NCBI GenBank assembly: GCA_019722365.1
Contig: JADFUC010001925.1
Span: 1,798,001-1,862,000 of the forward strand
Length of the DNA stretch: 64,000 nt
Source of the DNA: Lithospermum erythrorhizon
Lineage: Eukaryota > Streptophyta > Magnoliopsida > Boraginales > Boraginaceae
Reading direction: 5' to 3'
The translations under genes and the position numbers were made by a program. Shown here one piece after another: positions 49,290 through 64,000 of this stretch (the stretch's first letter is position 1; each line of letters begins with the position of its first letter). The notes below the pieces were generated by a model, which did no database searches, was not told the DNA's origin, and worked only from the letters and a program-made list of their open reading frames with translations.

Positions 49290-51360
49290 TTGGTAAATGC
49301 AATATAAGTTAAAAGTTGGAGCCATGATTATTACTCCATATTAAAACCATTGTCATTGGGGTGGTGGGTGGGCTTTAGAGAAAATAAAAAATAAAACCAT
49401 TGGTCACTGGTCAGCCTCCGTTTAACTTGTCATTTTAATTTCATTTATTGATTAGTTTAGTTATTGTAACAATTTACTTAAGTCATTAATCCTCGGTTTG
49501 GACACTAACTTTGATGTGTAATAAATAAACAGATGGAATATCTCATTAATTACTACTCCATAATTTATTAGTGTTAAAAATGGTATGGAGAAGGATGGAA
49601 ATGAAAAGGGAAAAATCTCAAGGATAGTTTTGAGACTTGGGAGGAAAATAAAATATAAAGATGTGCATAAAAAGTTTAATAAAATAGGACGATTAACTCT
49701 AAAAAAGTTACAATCTCATTTTAAGGCCGATTTAAAGTATTTTTCAATTCAAAAATTATACGCCTCATTCTAAAATAAAATTGTACAATAATGTCACTAT
49801 TAAGTTTATATGGAGTATTATCATATTTATTAGAATCAAATCGACAACTATCTCTTCCGTTCATACTCAGATTTAATAGATTAAACATTAAGTTCGATTA
49901 TTATTTACGGAGTATAATTTAATGACAAACTTTTTTACAACTACCTTGAATAGAATCCTTGATTCTAAATGCAATTCTTATTTTCAATTAAAAAAAATTA
50001 ATATTCTTGCAAACCACATAAAAAATGTGAGTTGATGTATGATTGAAGCCTTCGGCAGATCATATAAAGGCAATGCAACAAATAAGACAGTTCAACGCTC
50101 CTCTCAATTTCAAGGCATACGTTCACAAGACTAAGAAGCCCTACACTCAACAAGGGAGAATGCTTATAAGGTTAAGTACCTTTCAAAAATATCAATTTTT
50201 ATGTGGTCCAAAATTATTAAATTAGGTTAGTTATTAAGACATGTAGGAAATAATGATTCCTCGAGTTTATGTGATAATTTACACAATAGCTAATGGGCTT
50301 CCTATACAAACACTAGGCCTAACAATTCAAAACATTAGGTCGAAATGTCAGGTGTCCACATCGAAAAATGTCGATTCTTGGAACATCACGGTAACTTCTC
50401 CGAACCTCTACTGACTCCATGTGTAAGAAACATTCGACATGGATCGGGACCTATAACTCCCACCATGTCCCGAAACTACAAAACCAACAGACAGTTGTGG
50501 TACAGAACCCCACTGTTGTGCCTTCGTTCACTGTTGTGCCTGTTAAAAACGAGGTTTCTTTGGCCTAGATTTTTATTTTAAGGTCTGAAATGAGCCAGAG
50601 GATCATTTCCTTTTAAGATCTATGACAAATTGACAATACTGACAAACAACGGACCTTCTGATTTGTAAGTAGCTATAAGCTAAGTATAGGTGTACATTAT
50701 TAGTCGACTGAGCTCAAATTGGAGAAATTTCATTTATATTTGGTGATGTTCGAGCCAAACCAACATCTAATTTAAATTCACATAACAAGCTGACTCACTT
50801 GGTCAAAATTTGGTTCCAACTCCGAATTCGATCTCGATGGATCATAAATAAACTCTAGTTTAATAAGTTAAATATTGATAAAATTAATAACTATTTATAA
50901 GGTGAATCAAACAAATATTTAATTTAATTAGAAAATACATTACAAATTTTATCGAGCCTAAAGACGAGCTCACCACTAGGCTAATATTGTTGATGGATCC
51001 AAGCTCAAGCTGCAGCTCATCCGAGCCTAACTGAGCTAGTTGTTCGGTATGGCTCGGCTTATGCAACTCTATCTTGAAGCGAAAGATCACAAATTCTCTA
51101 ACTAAATATTTTTGTTCAAGTAAAAACTTCAAATTAAATAGGATAAAAAGTACATATAAATCATATACCAGTCCTGTTGGAATGAAACAATGTGTGAAGA
51201 ACTGAAGATACAAGGTTATGATTTATGAAGATTGAGAGCTCGTGCTTTAACAGAAAAGGGAAAATAACCTATGTTGCCACATAGTTCATCTCAACAGGTG
51301 CATTACATATAATCACTTCATGTTTGCTACAAGGTGTTGAGCTAAACTTACTCAAACTAA
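49290..51360. other. Intergenic, nothing recognised
   Basis: Several open frames of 60-110 codons (e.g. 50,345-50,581 plus; 50,884-51,213 minus) show no family resemblance. No LTR pair seen. Confidence 0.4.
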
Positions 51361-51366
51361 AAGCTT

Positions 51367-53441
51367 CTAATGCCAAGGACTCTTCTTTCGTGTCAAGGTC
51401 GAACTTGAGCTAGTTGTTCTTGATTTCTGTCAACGAAATCAAGAGCAAAAAAAGAACCGTCATATCTCAAGAAGAGTAGAACAGTATATGATAATATAGG
51501 GAAAAGTGTTGATACATACCATTTTGGCTTTCTTTGTCGTCTTAACTCTAATTCTGTTCTTCCGGGATTTAGTTTGTATATCCGGACCATCCCATGGTGG
51601 GTAGTGAAGACCTAGATAAACCACAAGCAGAAATAAACAATCTTAACAGTGGGCTCTATAAAATGGAATTTAGATATTGAACCATGTTCCAATGCAGTTC
51701 TGGTCCTGTGATGCTTTGGTAATAAAAGTCTTACCTCTTCAAAATAGTTAAGTGTAAAGTGTTTCTTTCCAATTTCAGTCTGCCTCACTTTGTCATAGCC
51801 TCTACCACCATCTGTATCCTCAAATCTGTGACAGGAAAGACATATTATGTTACGTACAATGAACTACATATGATATTGTTATCACACAAATCAGGAAAAG
51901 CCTGGACTTGTAGTACGATAGCTTGTACACGAGGCAATTTAGCATGGTCGGTGTGGCCTGAGAATCAATGCGATACTGTCCATCTCTCTGTAAATCAAGG
52001 AAACAATTAAACTACTACAACACATTGTACTATCAGCAAGTTTCAGAAGCTTGGGCAACTCCTCCCATATGCTGTACTCACATCCTTTCCTATCAGATAC
52101 ATAAGAGATTGGATATGCAACCAAAATCCAGTTTTAGGTCTCGAGTAAACTAGAGGTTGATTCCATGATTTTTTCCAGTATCTTCACAATTATGGAAGTG
52201 ATTAATATTCTCTCCAGTTACTAAAAGACGAAGATGGTTCAAAGAGTCTTTAATGATAATAAAAGAAAATAACGACTTATCAGCTTAACAGTCTCCAGCA
52301 ATTTTCAAGGTTTCCTGTAATCAAGTCTCCAGCAATAATGACTTATGCAAGACTCGAACAATCATGAAAGTAAAGAAGGTTTCCTCTGATCATGACTGCA
52401 ACAGTCGAACGATTTCAAACATGTTTAATCCCCATTGTTATGATGGCAAGTGGATGAACTATATTTCTGGAAGATCTGTGAACATCAAATGTTCTGAAAC
52501 GAATATATTACCATTGAACAGCCTAGTTAACAAAAATGTTAATCAAGAAAATAATTATGGAGATGTTTCTCTGGTAATCAACGTTACTCGTATTAAATTA
52601 GCCACTAACCAGATAATCAGCTTCTTTAATGTGGGGGAACACGCCGCCTCCGATTCTCACTATCCATAAGAACTTGTTGATATCATCACTAGGGTAACCA
52701 ACAAGACCTGAAGTGAAAGTGAACTGTGAAAGAGTACCACCAACGACACACCCCAGTGGATACCTAAAAAAGGTTAATATCCTTTTTTTAGTTTCAGTGG
52801 TTCTACAATGGCATACTTCTACGAAGAACCGAAGAGCTTAACAATTACATTAGCAATTACCGGGTTCGGTCATCAAAGAAATTCCAAAAGTCATATATTC
52901 CATTCTTCCTGAGAAACTGAAATAGTACAAGGCTTCAGTCGACTTTCACATCAGCTCACAGACTTTGAAAGTACTGATACGAGCAAAAATAGTTGATGCA
53001 ATTCATCTGGGAAGGAAATATCTGAACGGAAATATGCAACCAATACCATGATCAGGAATCAGCATTCAAGTACTCAGACTACTGTCCACACTATTAATAT
53101 ATTAACCACATATACAATACAAATTAATATATTAACCATATATAAATTATACAATACGATCAGATTATGTGATTATTCGGTCTCTGTATCCAGTATGATG
53201 CTGAGCTAATGCAAGAGTAACGCGACTACACAGTATCCGGACATATGCACAAATACAAACAAACTTCACAACTAAACATTTTCATACTACATGCACCATT
53301 AACATAATTCAGTAACAATTTCAGCTCAATCACAAGAATTATCGGGTTTTTTTACAAATGTAGCATGGAGACACAAACCTGAGTGACTCTGTAATTGAAA
53401 TATGAATCAAACTCGTGAATTACACTCTCATAGTTAATAAT
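51367..53441 (-). pseudogene. STT3A: Internally deleted STT3 oligosaccharyltransferase gene copy
   Basis: STT3 is the catalytic subunit of the ER oligosaccharyltransferase that N-glycosylates proteins. Seven minus-strand exons are readable with canonical GT-AG introns: 53,379-53,441 (NYESVIHEFDSYFNYRVTQ); 52,861-52,916 (FLRKNGIYDFWNFFDDRT); 52,610-52,763 ([11 protein letters not shown] joined to [19 protein letters not shown]); 51,908-51,987 ([20 protein letters not shown]); 51,735-51,825 ([20 protein letters not shown]); 51,520-51,611 (VFTTHHGMVRIYKLNP, then a one-base loss); and 51,367-51,426 (basic tail ending TRKKSPWH). The wording is STT3A-like rather than STT3B-like, inferred from memory of the family. 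Missing are exon 1 and the ~500 residues of membrane domain and WWDYG catalytic motif. It cannot be an active transferase. The deletion junction keeps the reading frame. Confidence 0.88.
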
Positions 53442-53629
53442 CTGCAAAAAATCGAAACATCGTAAACGAAGATATAATTGACTACATAAAAAACGATGGC
53501 TTAATAGCCTGGTGTATGGGATCCGAGGTTCCACCAGGAGCACTCTAACTGTAGTATGACACTATGACAATGATAATAAATAAGCTTCCTTCCATTCATT
53601 CAGACAACACCAAAAAATATAAATCCTAT

Positions 53630-54390
53630 GAAATTCAAATACATTTACATATATTGTATAATATTTGGTGAAAAATATATCAAAAAGATGGTATTTTTAA
53701 ACAAATGTACAATTAACATGCCAATTTTGAATAAAATCAAATCAGGGTGTCACCATTTCAAATCAAACTGGAAAATCTTTTTGGGATGGAGGGAGTATAA
53801 TAAATATTTGGCGAAAACTATATCAAAAAGATAGTATTTTTAATATATTTTTACTAAAACATGATAATTTTTTATCCAAATCAATGTAAAGTAAAACAAT
53901 TAAGATCACAAAGATTGTTAATTTCGACAATTGACAAACATGCTGGACAATTAAGATCACATTCCAAAGTTACGTGTATCAATTAAGATGATAAAATTTA
54001 TTAATTTCGAATGAGAAGTAATATTGAGAATAAACCGATTGGTTATAATATTTGGTAAAAATATAAAATAAAAAAAAAACTTAGTATTTTCAAGATAATT
54101 TATTATAAAAACGAGCATTATGATTCAAATCAAAAGGCATTCTGTCAACTAAGATAATAAAGTTCAAGTAATTTTGAGCGATAAAGTAATATAATAAACC
54201 TATTGAGTATAATATTTAATAAAAACTATATGAAAAAGGAAATATTATTTTCAACCTATTACTATACAAATGAACATTATGATTAACATCAAAGACATAA
54301 GAGTCAGTCAATTAAGATTTTAAAGTTTGTTATTTCGATAATAAAGTTCAATTAGTCGCTTGACTCCCTCAACTATGGCTCTTAATTTTC
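53630..54390 (+). repeat. Diverged tandem repeat, ~190-bp unit
   Basis: Four units share the order tataatatttggtgaaaa, atatcaaaaagat, agtatttttaa, then gattaa.atcaaa and ttaagat.ataaagtt. A fifth, isolated piece lies at about 55,985-56,105. A satellite-like or element-internal array; not coding. Confidence 0.65.
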
Positions 54391-55338
54391 AACTTGCATT
54401 CCAACTTTGCCATCTTTTTTCACTCGCCTCCTAAACATTGTATCTTTTAATCCCTCACTCCCCATAATTACTTTATTTTTTCTGTTACCACTCCCTCAAA
54501 CGCATTTTTTAATTTAAATATAAAAAAAATCATATAAAACGAGGACAAAAAATGAATTACACAATTACGGAGTACTAAATTTATGAGGCATATTTTAAAA
54601 TAATTAATATGTGAGAAACTTTTATAATAATTAAAACATTATACCTCATATATTTTTAATTTGACCTCCTTTCTTCTCCAACCCACCCTACTCCCTCACC
54701 CATGTGGGCAACACTATACACACACCCAAATAGTGTTTTTTAGTGAAATAACAATTTGCCCTTTAATAAAAACTTCCTAGAAGGAGGCAAAATAGTCATT
54801 TCACCCAACAGTCTGTATAAAGCCCAGCCCTGCCCCTGCCCCTCTTCCCCCCTACGAGATCATCCTTGTTGAAGTTCCGATGAGTCGGATCCAACACCTT
54901 GGCCACTCCAAATCCTTCAACTGGTTGTACATAAAGAAACTAATGCTATCCCCCCCCCCTCCCCATACTAGCTAGGACTCAAAAGCATATGCCTATATAA
55001 AATAATGGTTGAAATGATGCCAGAATAAACTAACATGGTGGAGTTTGTCTAATGATTCAGAACAACATACTCATACTCAACAGATTTATGCTCAAACATT
55101 TACCTCTAATTTCAGTAACATTCTCTTTCCCCTCACTTACCCAAGAAATTGAAGGCATCATTGTAATGTTACAGAATAGTTGCAAAGAAGATTCATAAAA
55201 AGATAATGATTATTAAAAATATTATGTGGAGTAGTTATCCGACCTAGAATCTCATAAAAAGCGAATTTTTACATCTGAGTTTATAGAGACCCACAGTTTG
55301 GTGAAGGGGGGTGGTGGTGGGCTGAGGTGTCATGAATT

Positions 55339-55364
55339 GGGTGGGGATTGGGGGTGGGGTAGGG
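55339..55364 (+). other. Predicted G-quadruplex motif
   Basis: Five runs of three to five G separated by loops of 1-3 bases lie in 26 bp. This satisfies the usual G3+N1-7 rule on the plus strand, about 1.4 kb upstream of the malic enzyme ATG. Confidence 0.7.
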
Positions 55365-55760
55365 ATGGTCGGAAAAGAAAGGGGGATTAAATTAAAATAT
55401 GTACGTTTTAATTATTATAAAATGTTATCACATGTTAATAAATATAACACAAATATAGTAATTGTAAGCTCATTTATTTTTTTTCCTCGCTCTCTTGTTA
55501 TATGAATTTTTTTTATATTTATTTGAAAATGCATTTCGTGGGCAATCCATAAAATAAATAGTATGTATAGATTTCAAGACATGTTTTTTACGATACGCAT
55601 CAAGAAATGACAAATTTAAAAGACCGCTTAAAATTAAACGATAATTGAACTGACAAAACAACTAATTAGCCTAATAAAAAACATGATTTGGGATGAAGGT
55701 TGTATATTGAATCTAGAAAATACACATTCCAAAGTCACTTTATGTATGACAAACATAATA

Positions 55761-55975
55761 CTCCTTCAATCTTAAAATTAATCGACGTTGGGGATTGCAT
55801 GTCAAAGCTTTGACCATATATTTTTTTATTTACTAATTCGAAAATATAAAATTATTATCATGAATTTGGTTAAAAATATTTTCATAATATTATTTTTTTG
55901 TAATTTTTAATAATGTACATAAAATAATTGATGATTAAAGTTAGGTCTCGAAAAAAGTAAGAAAGTCAATTAATT
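55761..55975. mobile_element. Stowaway-like MITE 3, truncated
   Basis: Left end ta/ctccttcaat and a core with ttttcataatattattttttt match MITE 1. The right inverted end is not preserved. Confidence 0.5.
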
Positions 55976-56667
55976 TAAAATGTGATAGTCTTTTCAATAT
56001 ATTTTATGAAAAAAATATCAAAATTTATGTGAATTAAGATTATAAAGTTTGTTAATTTAGACGATGAAAAATGAAATTGAAAAATAATTTATTGAGTTGG
56101 AAATATTACGAAGTTTGTTAATAAGACTATAAGAGAATGAAAAACGGAGAACATGTGTCCGAAGGCGTGTCGGACTGTGGAAGCTTTAAGGGTTTTTTAA
56201 ATGTGTGAAACCGTCACGTTAATGAAGATCCATATCTAAAATATTATGGGAAAATTAATTGAAGAAATATGCTTCAATCCATAAGTGTTTAAAATATTGA
56301 AAGTAATATTTAATTATTCAAAATTTTATTTCACTAATTGTAAAACATTCCACTAGAAAGTCGATGTTTGATCTAGTTATGTATCGTTTGTGTATATAAT
56401 TAGTCAGCTTATGGACAAAATATACTATTGACTATATAATAAATGAACTGAGCCATTTAACTAAAGAAAATATTATAGAAATGAAAAAGAAATATAACAA
56501 CTCGACAAGGAACTTGTAGATTAATAATAAGGTGTGAAATTCTAAGAATTTTGACATGTGTAGTCATGGAAAGAAAAGAGTAGCTACTAGATTAGTGGAC
56601 ACGTTGATTGAACTGGAGACTATTCTGGTTGTGGTGAGTCATTGGTGTAATAAAAATCTATACTCCC

Positions 56668-56680
56668 TACATATATAAAA
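56668..56680 (+). promoter_or_regulatory. TATA box of NADP-malic enzyme
   Basis: The sequence catatataaaata lies about 95 bp upstream of the ATG at 56,773, followed by a short purine-rich leader. Confidence 0.6.
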
Positions 56681-56772
56681 TATTCATATAGGAAAGATAA
56701 GTTGGAAGGCAAAAACAGAGGTTTTTGTTTTTTATTAGTAAGAGTAAATAAATCAAGAAAAGAAAGAAAGAA

Positions 56773-61152
<4,380 letters not shown>

Positions 61153-62320
61153 TCGGTCAACTGTATGCAACACTAGAGTTTGAGAGCATCTTATGCCTAC
61201 TTCATTTTTGTTTAGTGTGCCTTTTCCCCTTTGTTTTAAGAGTTGTACTTTTTAGTGAGGAAGTTTCCAAAGCATTTTTTTTCAAACATGTTATACTTAT
61301 GTTGAATGATGCAAGATGTTCTTAAAATATTTCCATGATGGTTACTTGCAAAACAATCTCAATGGTTTAATAAAAAAAGGTCACAAGTCACAAAACCAGA
61401 TAAAGTAGTTAACAACTTTGATGTTCAAGAAACAACTAAAACAAATACTCCGAGTACTTAATAAGAGAGGAACAACGACTCATGCTTGTGGTTATCACAA
61501 TAGTTAGGTTGTGTATAATCTCATACTCCTTATTCAATTTAAAGAGAGACCCTCTTAAAAAATATTTTTTAATTCAATTTAAAAAGAAAACCTCTTAAAA
61601 AATATTGAGACATCTTATCTTTATGTTCATACAAATAATTAGGTACATTTATATAATTTGAAATGAGATGCAATTTTCAGTATTTTAGGGCAAACGTTTA
61701 GTTTTGAATACAAGATTTAGCTCTTATACTTGACTGATAGTCATGTACATTTATAGATTGTTAAGGGGTTTTAATGTTTTAGGATATTCGATATATAAAT
61801 TAAGTGGTATATTTTTGACATATCTAATAAGATAGCCTATGCATTTGCCAAGATAGGTTTTTGGTCCGTCTCCGAACTTTTAAAATGTTTATTTTGCCTT
61901 TAAATTTTTACAAAAATGACATATTTATGCTGTATTTTTCCTTAAAATTTTGTAAAGTTTTATTATTGGCCCACCTCGATTTTATAATTTTACTCCTTAG
62001 TTAGACCGACATAATTTTTTAGCCATTTGACCCATCATATAATTATTCGACTCAATATTATATTTTTAATAAGGACTTAATAGCAGTTTCCTTACAATTT
62101 CGTGAAAAAACTCCAAAATTCAACAATTTCATTTCATTTTCAGACTTAAGTTTGCAACATCACATATTTAGAAGAATCGAAAAGAACAAATGAATTGAAT
62201 AGATCATATTAGAAGTCACATCACAAAATTCACCTCTCTTCGATCTCTATCGTTCAAAAATGAAAAAAGAAAAGAAAGGAAAAATATATACGTAGTTCTC
62301 TAGAACAAAGCTATGAAATT
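61153..62320. other. Malic enzyme 3' region and intergenic DNA
   Basis: A polyadenylation-like aataaaaaaa near 61,369 probably ends the malic enzyme transcript. A short duplication (ttcaatttaaa.agaaaacctcttaaaaaatatt) lies at about 61,530-61,605. No gene between here and the RING gene. Confidence 0.5.
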
Positions 62321-62322
62321 GT

Positions 62323-62646
62323 TCATGCAGAAGCAGAGGAGGCGTATACTATGGATCGACAAAGTGGACAAGAATTATGGTGAGAGAGCCAAACTTGAAT
62401 ACAATTTTCATGGAAAATATGCCCACATGGGACTTGTTTATTATTACAACCCCCTTCTTCTTCAACTTCTGATTGGTAATCTTCCAAGCAAACTGAACAA
62501 ACACCAATTGCATTAACACTAGGCAATTCCATATGATTGCAAGAAGGCTCCATTTCTTTGTTGTTCTCTTCTATATTACTAGATAATGGATAGTCCAACG
62601 CCATGTCTAGGTCGAAAAGATTATCAAAATTCATTGTTTGAGACAT
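62323..62646 (-). CDS. Small RING-H2 finger protein
   Basis: A 107-residue single-exon frame. Residues 50-96 form a RING-H2 finger: C50, C53, C74, H76, H79, C82, C93 and C96, with CGHIFHENCIQVWL and SCPLC. The spacing between the second and third ligands is long and Glu/Gly-rich (EVEEEGGCNNK). There is no signal peptide or membrane helix, so it is likely a soluble E3 ligase of the small plant RING-H2 group; the N-terminal 49 residues are acidic and of unknown role. The ATG at 62,646 is the only in-frame start upstream of the finger with useful length, though Met-5 is possible. Substrate unknown. Confidence 0.85.
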   Translation of the reverse strand: MSQTMNFDNLFDLDMALDYPLSSNIEENNKEMEPSCNHMELPSVNAIGVCSVCLEDYQSEVEEEGGCNNKQVPCGHIFHENCIQVWLSHHNSCPLCRSIVYASSASA

Positions 62647-62649
62647 TGT

Positions 62650-63835
62650 TGTTTTTCAAAAGGGTTGTTAGAGCGAGGTTGGATTTTTGTTGTGGATATG
62701 GGACAATTAATATGGGACATAACATGTCTGGATGGATTTATATATACTTGTGTGAAGGAATGTGGGAATTTAGGAGGAAGAATAGTAGAAGGTTGCTCGG
62801 AAAGTTACCCTTTGGTGGATACACGTGGTCAATATGGAAAGTATATTAAGATGGCGAATTGGATAATACTTCCATCCATTCTCTTTTGGTAATATTTTTA
62901 ATTATTTACATATAAATTAATAAAACTAAAATGTAGTCAAAAAATATATTAAAATAATTAAGTAGTCGAATATTACAACTAAGAATTCCAAGTATGGATT
63001 ACAAAATTTATATAGAAGAAACTTAATATGTAAAATACATTAAAATAATTAAGTACTTGTTTGGTGTATCACTTTTGAACATCGACGTAGACGTACTGTG
63101 TCAGGTAACAATCATCATCAATACAAGTGTATGCATCACTTTTCAGAAACTAGTTGCCAATTTAATGACTATAACCAGTTCTTTTTAATCAAGTATTCAA
63201 GTCAAGCCTCCTAAATTATTTCATTGAATGTGGGGTGTAAAGTGATAGTGGCTTTAGGTTGAAACTACGTGCCTGCAAATTGTTTTTACATCAATGGACA
63301 ATTTGACATATTGTAAGAATAGTTAATAATTAAGTTACTATATCATTGTGTTATTATTAGTATTACGCAATGCAAGTCATCATAAGGTTTTGCATTTTAT
63401 TATTAGCATTGTGTTATAGTATTACGCAATGCATATTCTTAACTCATTTTTTTAAAGTTGTGTATTGATTTTGTAATAGATCATATGTCTTTTTCGAATA
63501 TTTATTAAATTTCTACAAGAATTACAAAAAAACATGCATTATATATATATTTTAAAATTGCGATGGTAATTACGCAGGTAGTCCTCGATTTGTCAAAAGT
63601 CGGACTTAGTCCACGAAGTTAGTGACATGAACATACATTAGTCATTAGAGTTACAAAATTGTTGCACATATGATTGTTGTAGACGCATATGTGCAATTAA
63701 AGATAAGGGTCATTTGCACAACATTTATGTAACTCTAAGAATTACTTCGTACAAGCACAAATTTCGAACATTAGATCTTTACTTTCAGCAAATTCTGAAA
63801 AATGTTTTCAACAATTATCTCCAATCACTAACATA
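62650..63835. other. Intergenic, upstream of the RING gene
   Basis: AT-rich. Plus-strand frames at 62,586-62,892 show no family resemblance and in part oppose the RING gene. A short duplication around tgtgttat..tattacgcaatgcat lies at about 63,345-63,432. Confidence 0.4.
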
Positions 63836-63837
63836 TA

Positions 63838-64000
63838 TAAAAGTGTGAATAAGGGTTGTGTTTATTCCATTTTCACACTATTAATTACTAAATTACCATT
63901 CTCTAAAATCTAAAAAGCAGTAAAATATTATCTTTTAATTAATAATTCCACCTTTTAATTGATAACTCATGAGTTTTAATAGAAATTAACTACTATTAAA
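63838..64000 (-). repeat. Repeat family X, copy D (partial, inverted)
   Basis: The reverse complement of this segment matches the tail of copies A-C: attaaaactcatga, ttattaattaaaagataat, then gtgtgaaaatggaataaaca and acccttattcacac. The element runs off the right edge of the window. Confidence 0.75.

Larger units (their letters stand above)
54400..56660. other. Region upstream of NADP-malic enzyme
   Basis: No gene seen. It holds the malic enzyme promoter region, a MITE relic near 55,761, a G-rich run at 55,339-55,364 and a C-rich run near 54,946. Confidence 0.5.

Noticed and set aside
50884..51213. 109-codon minus-strand open frame
   Set aside because: Low-complexity hydrophobic translation of AT-rich DNA, no recognisable domain, no splice or promoter context.
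52364..52669. 101-codon plus-strand frame opposite the STT3 copy
   Set aside because: It lies mainly in an STT3 intron and antisense to its exon; no family resemblance.

Overview
This is a plant nuclear window, AT-rich and dominated by decayed mobile elements. Spliced introns, plant gene families (ATL RING-H2, AP2/ERF, NINJA, cytosolic NADP-malic enzyme, CYP72-like P450) and plant copia, LINE, SINE and MITE remnants point to a core eudicot. An asterid is my guess, but nothing seen fixes the species.

Four protein genes look intact or nearly so: an ATL-type RING-H2 E3 ligase (minus, 7,540-8,958); a DREB/ERF transcription factor (plus, from 43,542) whose C-terminal half is split by frameshifts; a 19-exon NADP-malic enzyme (plus, 56,773-61,152) with one missing splice donor; and a small RING-H2 protein (minus, 62,323-62,646). 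They are dispersed and form no pathway or cluster.

Three gene relics sit between them: a NINJA-like fragment (minus, 13,166-14,117); a CYP72-like P450 split by a copia element (minus, pieces at 20,742-21,286 and 26,517-27,095); and an STT3 oligosaccharyltransferase copy (minus, 51,367-53,441) that lost most of its middle but still has six canonical introns and an in-frame fusion at the deletion.

The rest is layered repeats. Copia remnants lie at 1.9-3.7 kb, 4.5-5.7 kb, 15.3-20.25 kb and 21.3-26.5 kb, with a solo LTR of the last family at 34.7-35.3 kb. A LINE-1-type element spans 37.4-41.6 kb. An unclassified AT-rich family ('X') occurs four times (10.6-12.3, 29.15-31.65, 44.8-46.1 kb and, inverted, running off the right end from 63.84 kb). 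A long inverted repeat (28.4-33.2 kb) has its left arm split by a SINE and by an X copy, and that X copy itself carries a hAT-like insertion with an 8-bp target duplication. MITEs, (TAA)n and (TA)n tracts fill much of the remainder. I found no clearly new biological system. The most unusual points are the internally deleted STT3 copy, the defects around introns 7 and 8 of the malic enzyme, and the nested inverted-repeat locus.
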